A stretch of 33,187 nt of DNA. Source: Bacteroidales bacterium (GTDB lineage: Bacteria; Bacteroidota; Bacteroidia; Bacteroidales; UBA12077). Below the pieces are notes generated by a model. The model did not search any database, was not told the DNA's origin, and saw only the letters and a list, made by a program, of their open reading frames with translations. The position numbers were made by a program, and so were the translations under genes. How positions within the stretch are numbered: the first letter of the stretch is position 1; each line of letters begins with the position of its first letter. The stretch covers positions 1 through 33,187 of the forward strand of contig JAUWQL010000025.1 in assembly GCA_030611105.1 (NCBI GenBank), given 5' to 3'. Positions 16,660-25,612 of this stretch are shown in pieces.

Positions 16660-17952
16660 ATGAAAATAGAACGTTTATATCAAATTTTTCTAAGAAGTAA
16701 AAAAGTAACTACTGATAGTCGGAATGCAGAAAATAATGCCTTGTTTTTTGCTCTTAAAGGCAAATTTTTTGATGGTAATACGTATGCAAAAAATGCATTA
16801 GAAAATGGATGCTCTTTTGCTATTGTTGATAATCCGGATTATGTTCAAGGCGATAATTATATTTTGGTTGATGATGTTTTAGAAACATTACAATTATTGG
16901 GAAATTATCATAAAAAACAGTTAGATATTCCAATTATAGCAATCACAGGAACAAATGGCAAAACAACAACAAAGGAATTATTAGCTAATGTTTTAAGTAA
17001 AAAGTATAAAGTTTCTTATACAGCAGGGAATTTAAATAATCATATTGGCGTTCCGTTAACGCTTCTATCAATGAATGAAAATACTCAAATTGGAATTGTT
17101 GAGATGGGAGCAAACCACATAAATGAAATTAAAAATTTGTGTGAAATTGCGGAACCGGATTTTGGTATAATTACCAATGTTGGGAAAGCGCACATGGAAG
17201 GGTTCGGATCTTTTGAGAATATAATTAAAACTAAAAAAGAGTTATACGATTATTTAAAATTTAAAGATGGCAAAGTTTTTTACAATTCAAACAACTCATT
17301 ACTGAAAAAAATAATTATTGAATTAAATCTTAATGCTATTGCATTTGGTAGCTTAAACAATAAAATTTATGGTGATATTATAACATCTGACCGGTTTCTT
17401 TATGTAAATATTAAGATGGAAAACTTTCAGGCACTGATAAAAACTCAATTAATTGGAAATTATAACCTCGAAAATGTATTGGCTGCTGCAAGTATAGGAT
17501 ATTATAATGGGATTAACCCGGAATTAATTGTGTCTGCAATTGAAGAGTATGTTCCAAAGAATAATAGATCTCAGTTTTTGAGAACAGAAAAGAACAATTT
17601 GTTCCTTGATTCGTACAATGCAAATCCAACAAGTGTTGAGGCATCTTTAAAGAACTTTGCTTCACTGAAAATTAATAATAAATATATTATTCTTGGTGAT
17701 ATGCTGGAATTGGGAACTGAATCGGAATCGGAGCATGAAAAGATTATTGGCTTATTACAAGATTATTCTTTTGATAAAATTATTTTGGTAGGAAACATTT
17801 ACAATTCGTTAAAAGTTCCGGATAAGTTTTTGCAGTTTGGAGATGTAAATGAACTGAAGAACTGGCTTGAAAATAGCAATATAGTTCACTCAAATGTTCT
17901 TATTAAAGGTTCCAGAGGAATTCAGTTAGAAAAAATCGTAGAATTATTATAA
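16660..17952 (+). CDS. murF: UDP-N-acetylmuramoyl-tripeptide--D-alanyl-D-alanine ligase
   Basis: MurF adds D-Ala-D-Ala to UDP-MurNAc-tripeptide, using ATP, in the last cytoplasmic step of the peptidoglycan precursor pathway. The 430-aa length is normal. Visible are the N-terminal substrate domain (VTTDSRNAENNALFFALKG, residues 16-34), the Mur ligase P-loop GTNGKTT (97-103), NLNNHIGVPLTLL, the VEMGANHINEI block, the late LDSYNANPTSVEASL segment and the Rossmann domain with ILGDMLELG. Mur ligase domains 1, 2 and 3 are all present. It overlaps the convergent glycosyltransferase gene by 6 bp. In Bacteroidota with T9SS it is often found beside gldJ. Confidence 0.96.
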   Translation: MKIERLYQIFLRSKKVTTDSRNAENNALFFALKGKFFDGNTYAKNALENGCSFAIVDNPDYVQGDNYILVDDVLETLQLLGNYHKKQLDIPIIAITGTNGKTTTKELLANVLSKKYKVSYTAGNLNNHIGVPLTLLSMNENTQIGIVEMGANHINEIKNLCEIAEPDFGIITNVGKAHMEGFGSFENIIKTKKELYDYLKFKDGKVFYNSNNSLLKKIIIELNLNAIAFGSLNNKIYGDIITSDRFLYVNIKMENFQALIKTQLIGNYNLENVLAAASIGYYNGINPELIVSAIEEYVPKNNRSQFLRTEKNNLFLDSYNANPTSVEASLKNFASLKINNKYIILGDMLELGTESESEHEKIIGLLQDYSFDKIILVGNIYNSLKVPDKFLQFGDVNELKNWLENSNIVHSNVLIKGSRGIQLEKIVELL

Positions 17953-18969
17953 ATCAAGGCTTCTGAATAATTGCTTCTTTCTTAGAAAATAATCTATAAT
18001 AATACTTTTTGAATAAATTTCTTTATGATTATTAACTGTTTTATTTAAAAGCAATTTTTCCCTTTTTCTTCGGAGTATTTTCAAAGATTTATAGAAATGA
18101 AAGTGAGCTTTTAATACAGCATTGAATTTTGGGAATGAAAATTTTAAAAGAAATGTTATTGCTGATAATCCGTCCAGAATCATTCTTGAAAATAAAATTG
18201 GAAATAATTTGCCTTTTGGTAAGTTCTTATATAAAAGAAATAAGTTATTTCTGAAATTTAAATATAATTTAAATGGGCTGTTATTTGGCAAAGTTCCACC
18301 GCCCACATGATAAACAGTTGATTCAGGATTGTAAACTATACGGTAACCAATATTTTTCAGTCGCCAGCATAAGTCAATTTCTTCCATATGAGCAAAGAAA
18401 TCATCATCAAAACCATTGACTTTTTTAAAGACTTCTGAACGAATAACCATACAAGCTCCGGTAGCCCAAAAAATATCAATTATATCATTGTATTGACCAT
18501 TATCGATTTCAATTTTGTTTAAGATACGACCACGACAGAAGGGATAGCCATGTTTGTCGATGAATCCACCAGCGGCACCGGCGTATTCAAAGTGATCTTT
18601 TTGATGAAAAGACTTTATTTTTGGCTGACAGGCCGCAATAGTGGAATCAGAATCTAATAATTTTATTAAAGGTTTTAACCAGTTTTCTGAAACTTCGATA
18701 TCGCTGTTTAAAAGAACAAAATATTCTGCTTCTATTTGGTTCAAGGCTTTGTTATAACCTCCGCTATATCCATAATTTTTATCCAGAATAATTTGACGTA
18801 ATTCAGGATAATTTTTATTTAAGAAATCTACGGAATCGTCTTTAGAATCATTATCTGCAATTATAATTTCTGTTTCAGGATTCTGAGTATATTTAATAAG
18901 TGCTGGTAAAAATTGCTCCAGGTATTTTTTACCATTCCAGTTTAGTATTACAATTGCAGTTTTTAGCAT
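17947..18969 (-). CDS. family 2 glycosyltransferase (WbbL/rhamnosyltransferase-like)
   Basis: This 340-aa GT2 (GT-A fold) enzyme uses a nucleotide sugar to build a surface glycan; the sugar and acceptor cannot be read from sequence. It has the N-terminal AIVILNWNGKKYLEQFLPAL strand and helix, ADNDSKDDSV, the GYSGGYNKAL segment, the metal-binding NSDIEV with D90, and the later GFDDDFFAHMEEIDLCWRLKNIGY block that contains the ED catalytic region. The C-terminal 90 residues are basic and hydrophobic, suggesting attachment to the membrane surface. It starts 24 bp after the acyltransferase stop, so the two probably share a transcript with the phosphatase gene. Confidence 0.9.
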   Translation of the reverse strand: MLKTAIVILNWNGKKYLEQFLPALIKYTQNPETEIIIADNDSKDDSVDFLNKNYPELRQIILDKNYGYSGGYNKALNQIEAEYFVLLNSDIEVSENWLKPLIKLLDSDSTIAACQPKIKSFHQKDHFEYAGAAGGFIDKHGYPFCRGRILNKIEIDNGQYNDIIDIFWATGACMVIRSEVFKKVNGFDDDFFAHMEEIDLCWRLKNIGYRIVYNPESTVYHVGGGTLPNNSPFKLYLNFRNNLFLLYKNLPKGKLFPILFSRMILDGLSAITFLLKFSFPKFNAVLKAHFHFYKSLKILRRKREKLLLNKTVNNHKEIYSKSIIIDYFLRKKQLFRSLDL

Positions 18970-18993
18970 TTTTTGTTCATTAATTTTTTTTTG

Positions 18994-19863
18994 TTATTTT
19001 TTAAATTTCCAACGATTATGCGACCATAAGTACAATTCAGGTTTGTCGATAATTAATTTTTCTAAAAATCTCAAATAAGTATCTGTAATTTCATTATCAG
19101 TGCAGTTCGCAGTATCTTCAAAAAGCAAGCTTGATTTGAAAATATATTTTCCTCTTTTCACTTTTTCTAAATATAAGAACATAACTGCTGCGTTTAGTTT
19201 CTTAGCAAATTTTTCAGGTCCTAAGAAAACATTAGTTTCTTGATTTAAAAATGTAGTCCAATAATTACCTTCTTTTTTGTGTGGACGTTGATCTGCAATT
19301 AAACCTAATAAAATTAATTTATTATTTCTCTTATATTCAAGAACAGTTTTATATGAATTGTGCATTGTTACAGGAACCGCTCCAAATTTTTCACGCATAT
19401 TGTAGAAAAGTTTATCGAAAAACCTATTGTTTAAAGGTTTATAAACTCCTAAAACCTGATGTGGTGATAATAAAGGTAAAGCTAAGAATACTTCCCAATT
19501 ACCATAATGACCGGTTACTGCAATAATATTTTTATTTTTTTTATAAAGCTCTTTTGCAATATCTCCTTCTTCGATTTTTACTAATTTGAGAATTCTTTTT
19601 TTCGACATTGTTATAAGAGCAATGTTTTCAATAAATGTATCGCCCAGATGATGGAAAAATTTTTTTGCAATATTGTTTATTTCTTTATCCGATTTTTCCG
19701 GAAAAGAATTTCGAAGATTTTTAAAAACAACTTTTTTACGATATCCTATTATATAGTATAATACAACATAAAGAAAATCTGCTAATCCATATAAAATAAA
19801 TTCAGGCGATTTGCTTAAAAGCCAGCTTAATGCTATAAAAAGATATGCTCCTATTTGTTTCAC
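18994..19863 (-). CDS. LpxL/HtrB-type lysophospholipid acyltransferase
   Basis: This 289-aa enzyme of the LpxL/LpxM lipid A late acyltransferase family transfers a fatty acyl chain onto a lipid A-type acceptor at the inner membrane. It has an N-terminal hydrophobic anchor (about residues 5-40), the catalytic HX4E motif H119-Y-G-N-W-E124, and later the ADQRPHKKEGNYWTTFLNQE block that matches the conserved DQ..P..G....F segment. The start is a GTG codon: an in-frame stop lies 21 bp upstream and no suitable ATG exists. It lies 10 bp downstream of the inositol phosphatase gene and 24 bp upstream of the glycosyltransferase gene. Confidence 0.9.
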   Translation of the reverse strand: MKQIGAYLFIALSWLLSKSPEFILYGLADFLYVVLYYIIGYRKKVVFKNLRNSFPEKSDKEINNIAKKFFHHLGDTFIENIALITMSKKRILKLVKIEEGDIAKELYKKNKNIIAVTGHYGNWEVFLALPLLSPHQVLGVYKPLNNRFFDKLFYNMREKFGAVPVTMHNSYKTVLEYKRNNKLILLGLIADQRPHKKEGNYWTTFLNQETNVFLGPEKFAKKLNAAVMFLYLEKVKRGKYIFKSSLLFEDTANCTDNEITDTYLRFLEKLIIDKPELYLWSHNRWKFKK

Positions 19864-19873
19864 TACTATTAAT

Positions 19874-20668
19874 TTAATTGATCATGATTTTTTTTATATT
19901 ATTCAGAAAGTTATCGAAAACAAAGCTATTAGTTGCAATAATTTCTTCACCAAAAATATAATTGTTTTCACCTTTAAAATCTGATACTTTCCCTCCTGCT
20001 TGTTGAACAATAAAAGCTCCGGCAGCAACATCCCACGGGCTTAAGCTATATTCGTAAAATGCTTCGAATCTGCCACATGCGACATAAACTAAATCTGTTG
20101 CTGCTGAACCCAGTCTGCGAACACCATGCGAGTTTTCCATGAAATACTCCAGAGATTCAAGAAACGGTTTTATTCTTTTATAATCATAATAGGGGAAACC
20201 TGTTGCAATTAAGCTATTTTCAATTGTTTCTGTCTCGGAAACTTTTATTATTTCCCCGTTTAAGAATGCAGGACTGTCTTTCCATGCATAAAAACATTCA
20301 TTCAGTCCCAATTCGTGTACAATTCCCAGTATAATTTTATCATTTTCCATTAAAGCAATACTTATTGCAAATGGAGTTAATCCATGAATAAAATTTGTGG
20401 TTCCATCAAGTGGATCTATTATCCAATTATATATATCACCTTTTTTGACAGACGTTCCTTCTTCAGCAATAAATCCAGCCTCGGGTAATATTTTTGTTAA
20501 TCCATCGACAAGTTTCTGTTCTGCAGTTTTATCAACATAGGTTACGAAATCGTGTAATCCTTTTTCTTCAACGTTTAAGTGTGTAATATTATTTTTTTCG
20601 GATAGAATAAATTCTCCAACACTTTTAGTTAAATCTATAACTTGCCGACAAATATTTTCGAGATTCAT
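19874..20668 (-). CDS. suhB: inositol monophosphatase family protein (SuhB-like)
   Basis: This 264-aa Mg-dependent phosphatase of the FIG superfamily hydrolyses inositol phosphates or related sugar phosphates. Motifs: FVTYVDKTAEQKL, AEEG with E69/E70, the metal-binding DPLDGTTN with D85 and D88, and the C-terminal SPWDVAAGAFIVQQAGG, where the Asp also binds metal. Length is standard. Bacterial SuhB also has roles in rRNA transcription complexes in E. coli; whether that applies here is unknown, and the gene name is by family only. It has its own -7 box and a structured leader of about 88 nt, and appears to be the first gene of an operon with the acyltransferase and glycosyltransferase. Confidence 0.9.
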   Translation of the reverse strand: MNLENICRQVIDLTKSVGEFILSEKNNITHLNVEEKGLHDFVTYVDKTAEQKLVDGLTKILPEAGFIAEEGTSVKKGDIYNWIIDPLDGTTNFIHGLTPFAISIALMENDKIILGIVHELGLNECFYAWKDSPAFLNGEIIKVSETETIENSLIATGFPYYDYKRIKPFLESLEYFMENSHGVRRLGSAATDLVYVACGRFEAFYEYSLSPWDVAAGAFIVQQAGGKVSDFKGENNYIFGEEIIATNSFVFDNFLNNIKKIMIN

Positions 20669-20707
20669 ATATATGTTTTATTTCAAATACTGCTTATCTT
20701 CTCTTAA

Positions 20708-20761
20708 ATCCGTTTCACAGGTAATATCTTCCGTGGAACCGCTTGGAGCGGTGCAACGGAT
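20708..20761 (-). promoter_or_regulatory. structured 5' leader upstream of inositol phosphatase gene
   Basis: In the predicted transcript, 5' ATCCGTT (20761-20755) can pair with AACGGAT (20714-20708) over 7 bp, enclosing a CCGCT/AGCGG hairpin. The same 5' segment can pair instead with ACGGA at 20734-20730. These pairings exclude each other. No T-run follows. It could be an RNA switch or a dispersed repeat; I do not recognise it. Confidence 0.4.
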
Positions 20762-20762
20762 A

Positions 20763-20770
20763 CAAATATA
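20763..20770 (-). promoter_or_regulatory. -7 box for inositol phosphatase operon
   Basis: TATATTTG on the minus strand matches TAnnTTTG exactly. The predicted start near 20756 falls at the beginning of the structured leader. No TTTG -33 box is visible at the usual distance. Confidence 0.5.
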
Positions 20771-20809
20771 ATAATCGTAGAAACGTATACCTATACCTGA
20801 TATTATCTT

Positions 20810-22120
20810 TTAACTCATTTTAACATTTACATTGCCACTTTCTGATACCGATTCTAATTTTACCTTTTTAATTTTTCCTACAAGAGATTTATTATGTTCG
20901 ATTTCAACCTTGATATAATTGCCTGTAAATCCATACATTAAATCATTCTTTTTATATGCCTCAAATAAAACTTCTGCTTCTTTTCCAATATTCTGCCTGT
21001 AAAAACCGGATTGCTTTTTTATTGCAAGCTCCCGTAATTTTTTACTTCTTTTTGTAATAATATTTTTAGGATTTTTTTCATCAAAACTAGCAGACTTTGT
21101 ATTAGGCCGTTCGGAATATGAAAATACATGATAAAAAGACGCATCTAAATCAGCAAGAAATTTATAGGTGTCGTTAAAATCGGTATCTGTTTCTCCCGGA
21201 AAACCAACGATAACATCCACTCCGACGAATGCATCAGGCATGAGTTTCTTTATCTGATCAACGCGCAATTTTAAAAGTTCACGCTTATAGCGCCGTTGCA
21301 TTTTTTCTAGTATCTTATTGCAACCTGATTGTAGTGGAATATGAAAATGATGTAATATTTTTTTTGATTTTGATACGAACTCAATGATTTCATCTTTCAG
21401 TAAATTAGGTTCTATAGACGATATGCGAATTCTTTCAATACCGTCAACTTTTTCGAGCGATTTTATTAAGTCAATAAATGTTTCATTAGTTGATTTACCA
21501 AAATCACCAATATTAACACCTGTTAAAATAATTTCTTTAATACCTGACTCTGCAATCTCTTGTGCTTGCTGTACTAATTCCGATATTCTTTTGTTTCTGC
21601 TTTTGCCACGGGCTAATGGAATTGTGCAATAAGTACAGGAATAATCACAACCATCCTGAACTTTTAAAAATGATCTTGTACGGTCAGCTTCGGAATGCGA
21701 TGAGTCGAATTGATCCACTTCCTCAATTTTACAAGAATAAACCTCGGGTGTTTTATTTTTTTGCAAACTATTCAGGTGTTCAAGAATATTAAATTTTTCT
21801 TTTGTTCCAAGAACTAAATCAATACCTAAATTTTGTGCTATTTCTTCAGATTTTAATTGCGCATAGCATCCCACAACTGCAATAAATGCGTCTGGGTTTT
21901 TATTTTGAATCTTTTTTATTGCCTGTCTGCACTTTTTATCGGCTTGTTCCGTAACCGAACAAGTGTTAATAACATAAATATCAGCTTCAGAATTAAACCC
22001 GACAACATCAAATCCTTTTTCTTTAAAATTTCTTGAAATGGTTGATGTTTCTGAAAAGTTGAGCTTACATCCTAAAGTGTGAAATGCAACTGTTTTTCCT
22101 TTACCCCCTGAATATCCCAT
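20810..22120 (-). CDS. mtaB: tRNA t6A37 methylthiotransferase MtaB
   Basis: MtaB is a radical-SAM enzyme that converts t6A at position 37 of ANN-decoding tRNAs to ms2t6A. From the chosen start it is 436 aa. The N-terminal MTTase domain carries the three auxiliary cluster cysteines C18 (HTLGCKLN), C54 (INTCSVTE) and C85 (VGCYAQ). The radical SAM motif is C158-x3-C162-x2-C165 in CDYSCTYCTIPLARG. A C-terminal TRAM-type domain follows (about residues 370-430). HTLGCKLNFSE identifies MtaB rather than MiaB or RimO. The frame extends to a TTG at 22144, but the -7 box at 22142-22149 covers that codon, so the ATG at 22120 is preferred. Confidence 0.95.
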   Translation of the reverse strand: MGYSGGKGKTVAFHTLGCKLNFSETSTISRNFKEKGFDVVGFNSEADIYVINTCSVTEQADKKCRQAIKKIQNKNPDAFIAVVGCYAQLKSEEIAQNLGIDLVLGTKEKFNILEHLNSLQKNKTPEVYSCKIEEVDQFDSSHSEADRTRSFLKVQDGCDYSCTYCTIPLARGKSRNKRISELVQQAQEIAESGIKEIILTGVNIGDFGKSTNETFIDLIKSLEKVDGIERIRISSIEPNLLKDEIIEFVSKSKKILHHFHIPLQSGCNKILEKMQRRYKRELLKLRVDQIKKLMPDAFVGVDVIVGFPGETDTDFNDTYKFLADLDASFYHVFSYSERPNTKSASFDEKNPKNIITKRSKKLRELAIKKQSGFYRQNIGKEAEVLFEAYKKNDLMYGFTGNYIKVEIEHNKSLVGKIKKVKLESVSESGNVNVKMS

Positions 22121-22141
22121 TTTATACCTTTTCTCAGGGTG

Positions 22142-22149
22142 CAAAGTTA
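22142..22149 (-). promoter_or_regulatory. -7 box for mtaB; decides the start codon
   Basis: On the minus strand TAACTTTG matches TAnnTTTG. Transcription would begin near 22135, downstream of the possible TTG start at 22144, leaving a 15-nt leader before the ATG at 22120. A -33 TTTG is not apparent. Confidence 0.5.
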
Positions 22150-22233
22150 AATTATTTAATTTGAATTTGATTAATTTGTTTCCTGTGATAGTCTTTTAAA
22201 GTTGTTTTATAATACCAAGTTTGGGGCAATTCT

Positions 22234-22737
22234 TTAATGAATATTTTTAGGATAATCAAAAAATGATTTTGTAGTTTTCGCCTGATCAATTTCTGACCAT
22301 GAGTTTAATTCTAATTTCAATCCAATAATTCCAGTAGTTGGTAAATTATCAATTTTATTCTTAAGGAAATAATTTGCCAAATCAGTAAACGTAGGATTAT
22401 GACCAAAAATCATTAAAGAATTAATACTGTTTTCTGTTTGCTTGATAATATCAAGTACAATACTTGTTTCTGCTAAATATAAACCTTCGTTTATTATAAT
22501 CTCGTTGTATGGAAAATTAAAAGTTCTGGCAAAAATTGTTGCAGAGTGTAATGCTCTTACAGCAGGGCTCGATATAATTTTTTCAGGTATTTTATTTTGG
22601 TACAATAAGCGTTCAGCTATTTTATATCCATCATTTATGCCACGTTCTTTCAAAGGGCGATCAATATCAGAGATATCCCCATAATTCTGGATCGATTTAC
22701 CATGACGAACAATATATAAATATTTAAATGAGCTCAT
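22234..22737 (-). CDS. histidine phosphatase family protein (SixA-like)
   Basis: This 167-aa member of the histidine phosphatase (phosphoglycerate mutase-like) superfamily carries the catalytic RHG at residues 11-13 in YIVRHGKS. Other family residues are in ERGINDGYKIAERL, SSPAVRALHSATIFA and the second catalytic histidine in LMIFGHNPTFTDLAN. Size and motifs match SixA, which removes phosphate from phosphohistidine domains in E. coli, but the substrate here is unknown. The frame extends to a TTG at 22752; the ATG at 22737 starts directly before the first beta strand and is preferred. It lies 44 bp downstream of the PhoH gene. Confidence 0.87.
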   Translation of the reverse strand: MSSFKYLYIVRHGKSIQNYGDISDIDRPLKERGINDGYKIAERLLYQNKIPEKIISSPAVRALHSATIFARTFNFPYNEIIINEGLYLAETSIVLDIIKQTENSINSLMIFGHNPTFTDLANYFLKNKIDNLPTTGIIGLKLELNSWSEIDQAKTTKSFFDYPKNIH

Positions 22738-22781
22738 GTATATTATTATCAATTATCAAACCCTGGTTACTAATTACTATA

Positions 22782-24104
22782 TTAAAGTAAATCGCTTGCT
22801 AATTCAGATAGATAACTTCTCTCTCCTTTTACTAAATTAACATGAGCAAAAATATCTTGTCCCTTCATTCTGTCAGCAAGGAAACTTAATCCGTTCGATT
22901 TTGAATCAAGGTATGGAGAGTCAATCTGATGAATATCGCCTGTAAAAATCATTTTTGTTCCTTCACCCGCACGGGTAATGATTGTTTTTACTTCGTGAGG
23001 AGTAAGGTTTTGTGCTTCATCGACAATAAAAAACACATTCGATAAACTTCGACCACGAATATATGCTAGTGGAGTAATTACCAATTTTTCCGCCTTTTGC
23101 ATTTCCTCTATTTGCATGTATTCTTTGCTTTGAGCTTTAAATTGATTTTTTATTACAGTTAAATTATCGAAAAGTGGTTGCATATAAGGAAGAATTTTTT
23201 CTTTTACATCTCCTGGTAAGAAGCCTAAATCTCTGTTTGCCAGAGGGACAATAGGTCTTGCTAAAAGAATTTGATTAAACTTTTTTTCCTGGTGTAATGC
23301 TGCAGCAAGAGCCAATAATGTCTTACCGGTTCCGGCTTTACCTGTAAGTGCAATTAATTGAATGTCGGCTCTTAATAATGCATCTATAGAAAAAGTTTGT
23401 TCTGCATTTCGTGGATCAATACCATAAGTTCTATGTTTTTCAACTCTTTGTAAAACCTTTTCAAAAGGATCGTAATGAGCCAACGCTGAAGATTTCTGAC
23501 CTTTTAGAATAAAATATTGATGTGGTAAAGGTTTTAATTTAAACTTACTAATTGGAATTCCTTCATGCGATTCGTAGAATTTTGAAATTAGTTGATCATC
23601 AATATTATCAAGAGTTTCTATATCCTTATGTATCTTTTCTATATCAGCAATCTGGTCATTTTTATAATCCTGAGCTAAAATTCCTAATGATTTTGCTTTC
23701 ATTCTCAGATTAATATCTTTGCTAACAAGAATAACTTCTTGTCCCTTTTTCTTTACTTTAACATCTTCGGCTATAGCTAAAATCCTATGATCAGGAGTTG
23801 GTTCCGGGAAAGATACTTTAAGTTGATCGGAATATGCTTTTCCTGTTTCTATTGATAATTTACCCAATCCTTTGCCTAAAGATATACCACCATTAAATAA
23901 GTTGTCGCCCGATAATTTATCTAACTCACGCGTAAATTCTCTGGCATGAAAATTTATCTGATTATCTCCTTTTTTTAGATGATCTAACTCTTCTAAAACA
24001 ACGATAGGTAAAACGATGTCGTTTTCCTGAAATTTATATAAACAATTAAAATCATGAAGAATAACGTTTGTGTCAATTACAAAAATTTTCTTATTTTTTT
24101 TCAT
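22782..24104 (-). CDS. PhoH family ATPase with N-terminal PIN domain (PhoH2-like)
   Basis: This is a two-domain protein of 440 aa. The N-terminal PIN nuclease domain (about residues 1-145) has the acidic residues D11 in FVIDTNVILHD, E39 in VVLEELD, and further Asp in DHRILAIAED and SKDINLRMKA. The C-terminal PhoH ATPase domain (about residues 225-440) has Walker A GKAGTGKT (255-262), ILLARPIV, Walker B FFIVDEAQNLTP and the downstream TGDIHQID. PIN-PhoH fusions (PhoH2) have been described as RNA helicase-ribonucleases in mycobacteria. The architecture here is complete and conserved in Bacteroidota. It is divergent from folC across 193 bp. Confidence 0.93.
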   Translation of the reverse strand: MKKNKKIFVIDTNVILHDFNCLYKFQENDIVLPIVVLEELDHLKKGDNQINFHAREFTRELDKLSGDNLFNGGISLGKGLGKLSIETGKAYSDQLKVSFPEPTPDHRILAIAEDVKVKKKGQEVILVSKDINLRMKAKSLGILAQDYKNDQIADIEKIHKDIETLDNIDDQLISKFYESHEGIPISKFKLKPLPHQYFILKGQKSSALAHYDPFEKVLQRVEKHRTYGIDPRNAEQTFSIDALLRADIQLIALTGKAGTGKTLLALAAALHQEKKFNQILLARPIVPLANRDLGFLPGDVKEKILPYMQPLFDNLTVIKNQFKAQSKEYMQIEEMQKAEKLVITPLAYIRGRSLSNVFFIVDEAQNLTPHEVKTIITRAGEGTKMIFTGDIHQIDSPYLDSKSNGLSFLADRMKGQDIFAHVNLVKGERSYLSELASDLL

Positions 24105-24271
24105 AAGGCATTATTTAAGTCTGCTAGAGTATGGTTAGTTTTATAGCTTACTAAATTAACATAATTATTTTTGAATAAACTAAGGTATCCTGAACAAATA
24201 TTGTTTTTATCAGGATGTAAACGAAGTGATTTAAACCAGAAGTATCCATTATATTACTGTGTAATTTTACT

Positions 24272-24279
24272 TATTTTTG
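24272..24279 (+). promoter_or_regulatory. -7 box for folC
   Basis: TATTTTTG matches TAnnTTTG and lies 18 bp upstream of the folC ATG at 24298. No convincing -33 box was found upstream. Confidence 0.4.
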
Positions 24280-24297
24280 AGGTTTTAATAAAATATA

Positions 24298-25587
24298 ATG
24301 AATTATCAGGAAACACTTATTTGGTTATATAGTCAATTGCCTATGTATCAACGACAGGGTGAGGCAGCCTATAAAGCAAATCTCAATAATACCTTGGAGC
24401 TGGATGAATATTTTGATCATCCACATCGAAAATTTAAAAGTATTCATGTTGCAGGAACCAATGGTAAAGGTTCTGTTTCTCATATGCTGGCATCTGTATT
24501 GCAGGAGTCGGAATATAAGGTTGGACTTTACACATCGCCGCATTTAAAAGATTTCAGAGAGCGAATAAGGATAAACGGGCAGATGGTTTCTGAAAATTTC
24601 GTTGTAAAATTTGTGAAAGACCATCGGGCAAAATTTGAAAAAATTAAACCATCCTTTTTCGAAATGACCGTTGCAATGGCCTTTGATTATTTTGCAAAAG
24701 AAAATATTGATGTAGCAGTTGTTGAGGTGGGAATGGGAGGAAGGTTAGATTCTACAAATATCATTCACCCTGATTTATCCATTATTACGAATATAAGTTT
24801 AGACCATACTTTTTTTCTAGGAAATTCTCTTTCCGAAATTGCCAAAGAAAAGGCAGGTATAATTAAAAAAGACACCCCGGTAGTTATTGGTGAAACACAA
24901 ACTGAGACAGAGACTAGTTTTAAGAATTTTGCTCAAGAAAAACAAACAGACATTTATTTTGCTGATCAGTATTATAAATCTGAATATGCTTTGTTATCAA
25001 TTGATAACAAACAGGTTTTTAATATAAATAAAAATAATAATATAGCATACTCAGATTTGAAATTAGATCTTTTAGGGACTTATCAGAAAAAAAATCTACT
25101 GACTGTTTTACGATCTATTGATTTGTTAATCGAAAAAGGATATAACATAAAAAATCAAGCAATATACAATGGCTTAGAAAGGGTTTCAAAGAATACCAGC
25201 TTGCAAGGCCGCTGGCAGATACTGGGCTTTAATCCGACCATAGTTTGTGATACAGCACATAATCTGGATGGGATAACTTTAGTGCTGAATCAATTAAATC
25301 AAACACCACATAAGAATTTGCATATTGTTGTTGGTGTTGTTGATGATAAAAATATTGGAAGTATTTTAGAAATATTACCTAAAAACGCAAAATATTATTT
25401 TACAAAAGCAAATATTCCTCGTGCTTTAGATCAAAATATATTAAAAGAAAAAGCCAATAAATTTGACTTAATTGGAGATGCATACGGAAGAGTGCAGGAA
25501 GCATTCGTGAGCGCGAAAGAAAATGCAGGAGTTAACGATTTGATTTTCATTGGAGGTAGTACTTTTGTTGTCGCCGAAGTACTATGA
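24298..25587 (+). CDS. folC: folylpolyglutamate synthase / dihydrofolate synthase
   Basis: FolC joins glutamate to dihydropteroate and/or extends the polyglutamate tail of folates, in the cytoplasm with ATP. It is 429 aa, normal for the family. The Mur-ligase-like P-loop GTNGKGS lies at residues 53-59, followed by VGLYTSPHLKDFRERIRING, the VEVGMGGRLDSTN block and ISLDHTFFLGNSLSEIAKEKAGI, where the family normally has carbamylated Lys. The C-terminal domain contains DTAHNLDGI and VVGVVDDKN. Whether it has both activities cannot be told from the sequence. The tRNA promoter lies 25 bp after its stop. Confidence 0.95.
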   Translation: MNYQETLIWLYSQLPMYQRQGEAAYKANLNNTLELDEYFDHPHRKFKSIHVAGTNGKGSVSHMLASVLQESEYKVGLYTSPHLKDFRERIRINGQMVSENFVVKFVKDHRAKFEKIKPSFFEMTVAMAFDYFAKENIDVAVVEVGMGGRLDSTNIIHPDLSIITNISLDHTFFLGNSLSEIAKEKAGIIKKDTPVVIGETQTETETSFKNFAQEKQTDIYFADQYYKSEYALLSIDNKQVFNINKNNNIAYSDLKLDLLGTYQKKNLLTVLRSIDLLIEKGYNIKNQAIYNGLERVSKNTSLQGRWQILGFNPTIVCDTAHNLDGITLVLNQLNQTPHKNLHIVVGVVDDKNIGSILEILPKNAKYYFTKANIPRALDQNILKEKANKFDLIGDAYGRVQEAFVSAKENAGVNDLIFIGGSTFVVAEVL

Positions 25588-25612
25588 TTTTTTAAAAAAA
25601 TTAAAAATTATT

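Noticed and set aside
22121-22144. TTG start of mtaB giving eight extra N-terminal residues
   Set aside because: The TTG codon lies inside the predicted -7 box, upstream of the expected transcription start; ATG at 22120 fits the family better.
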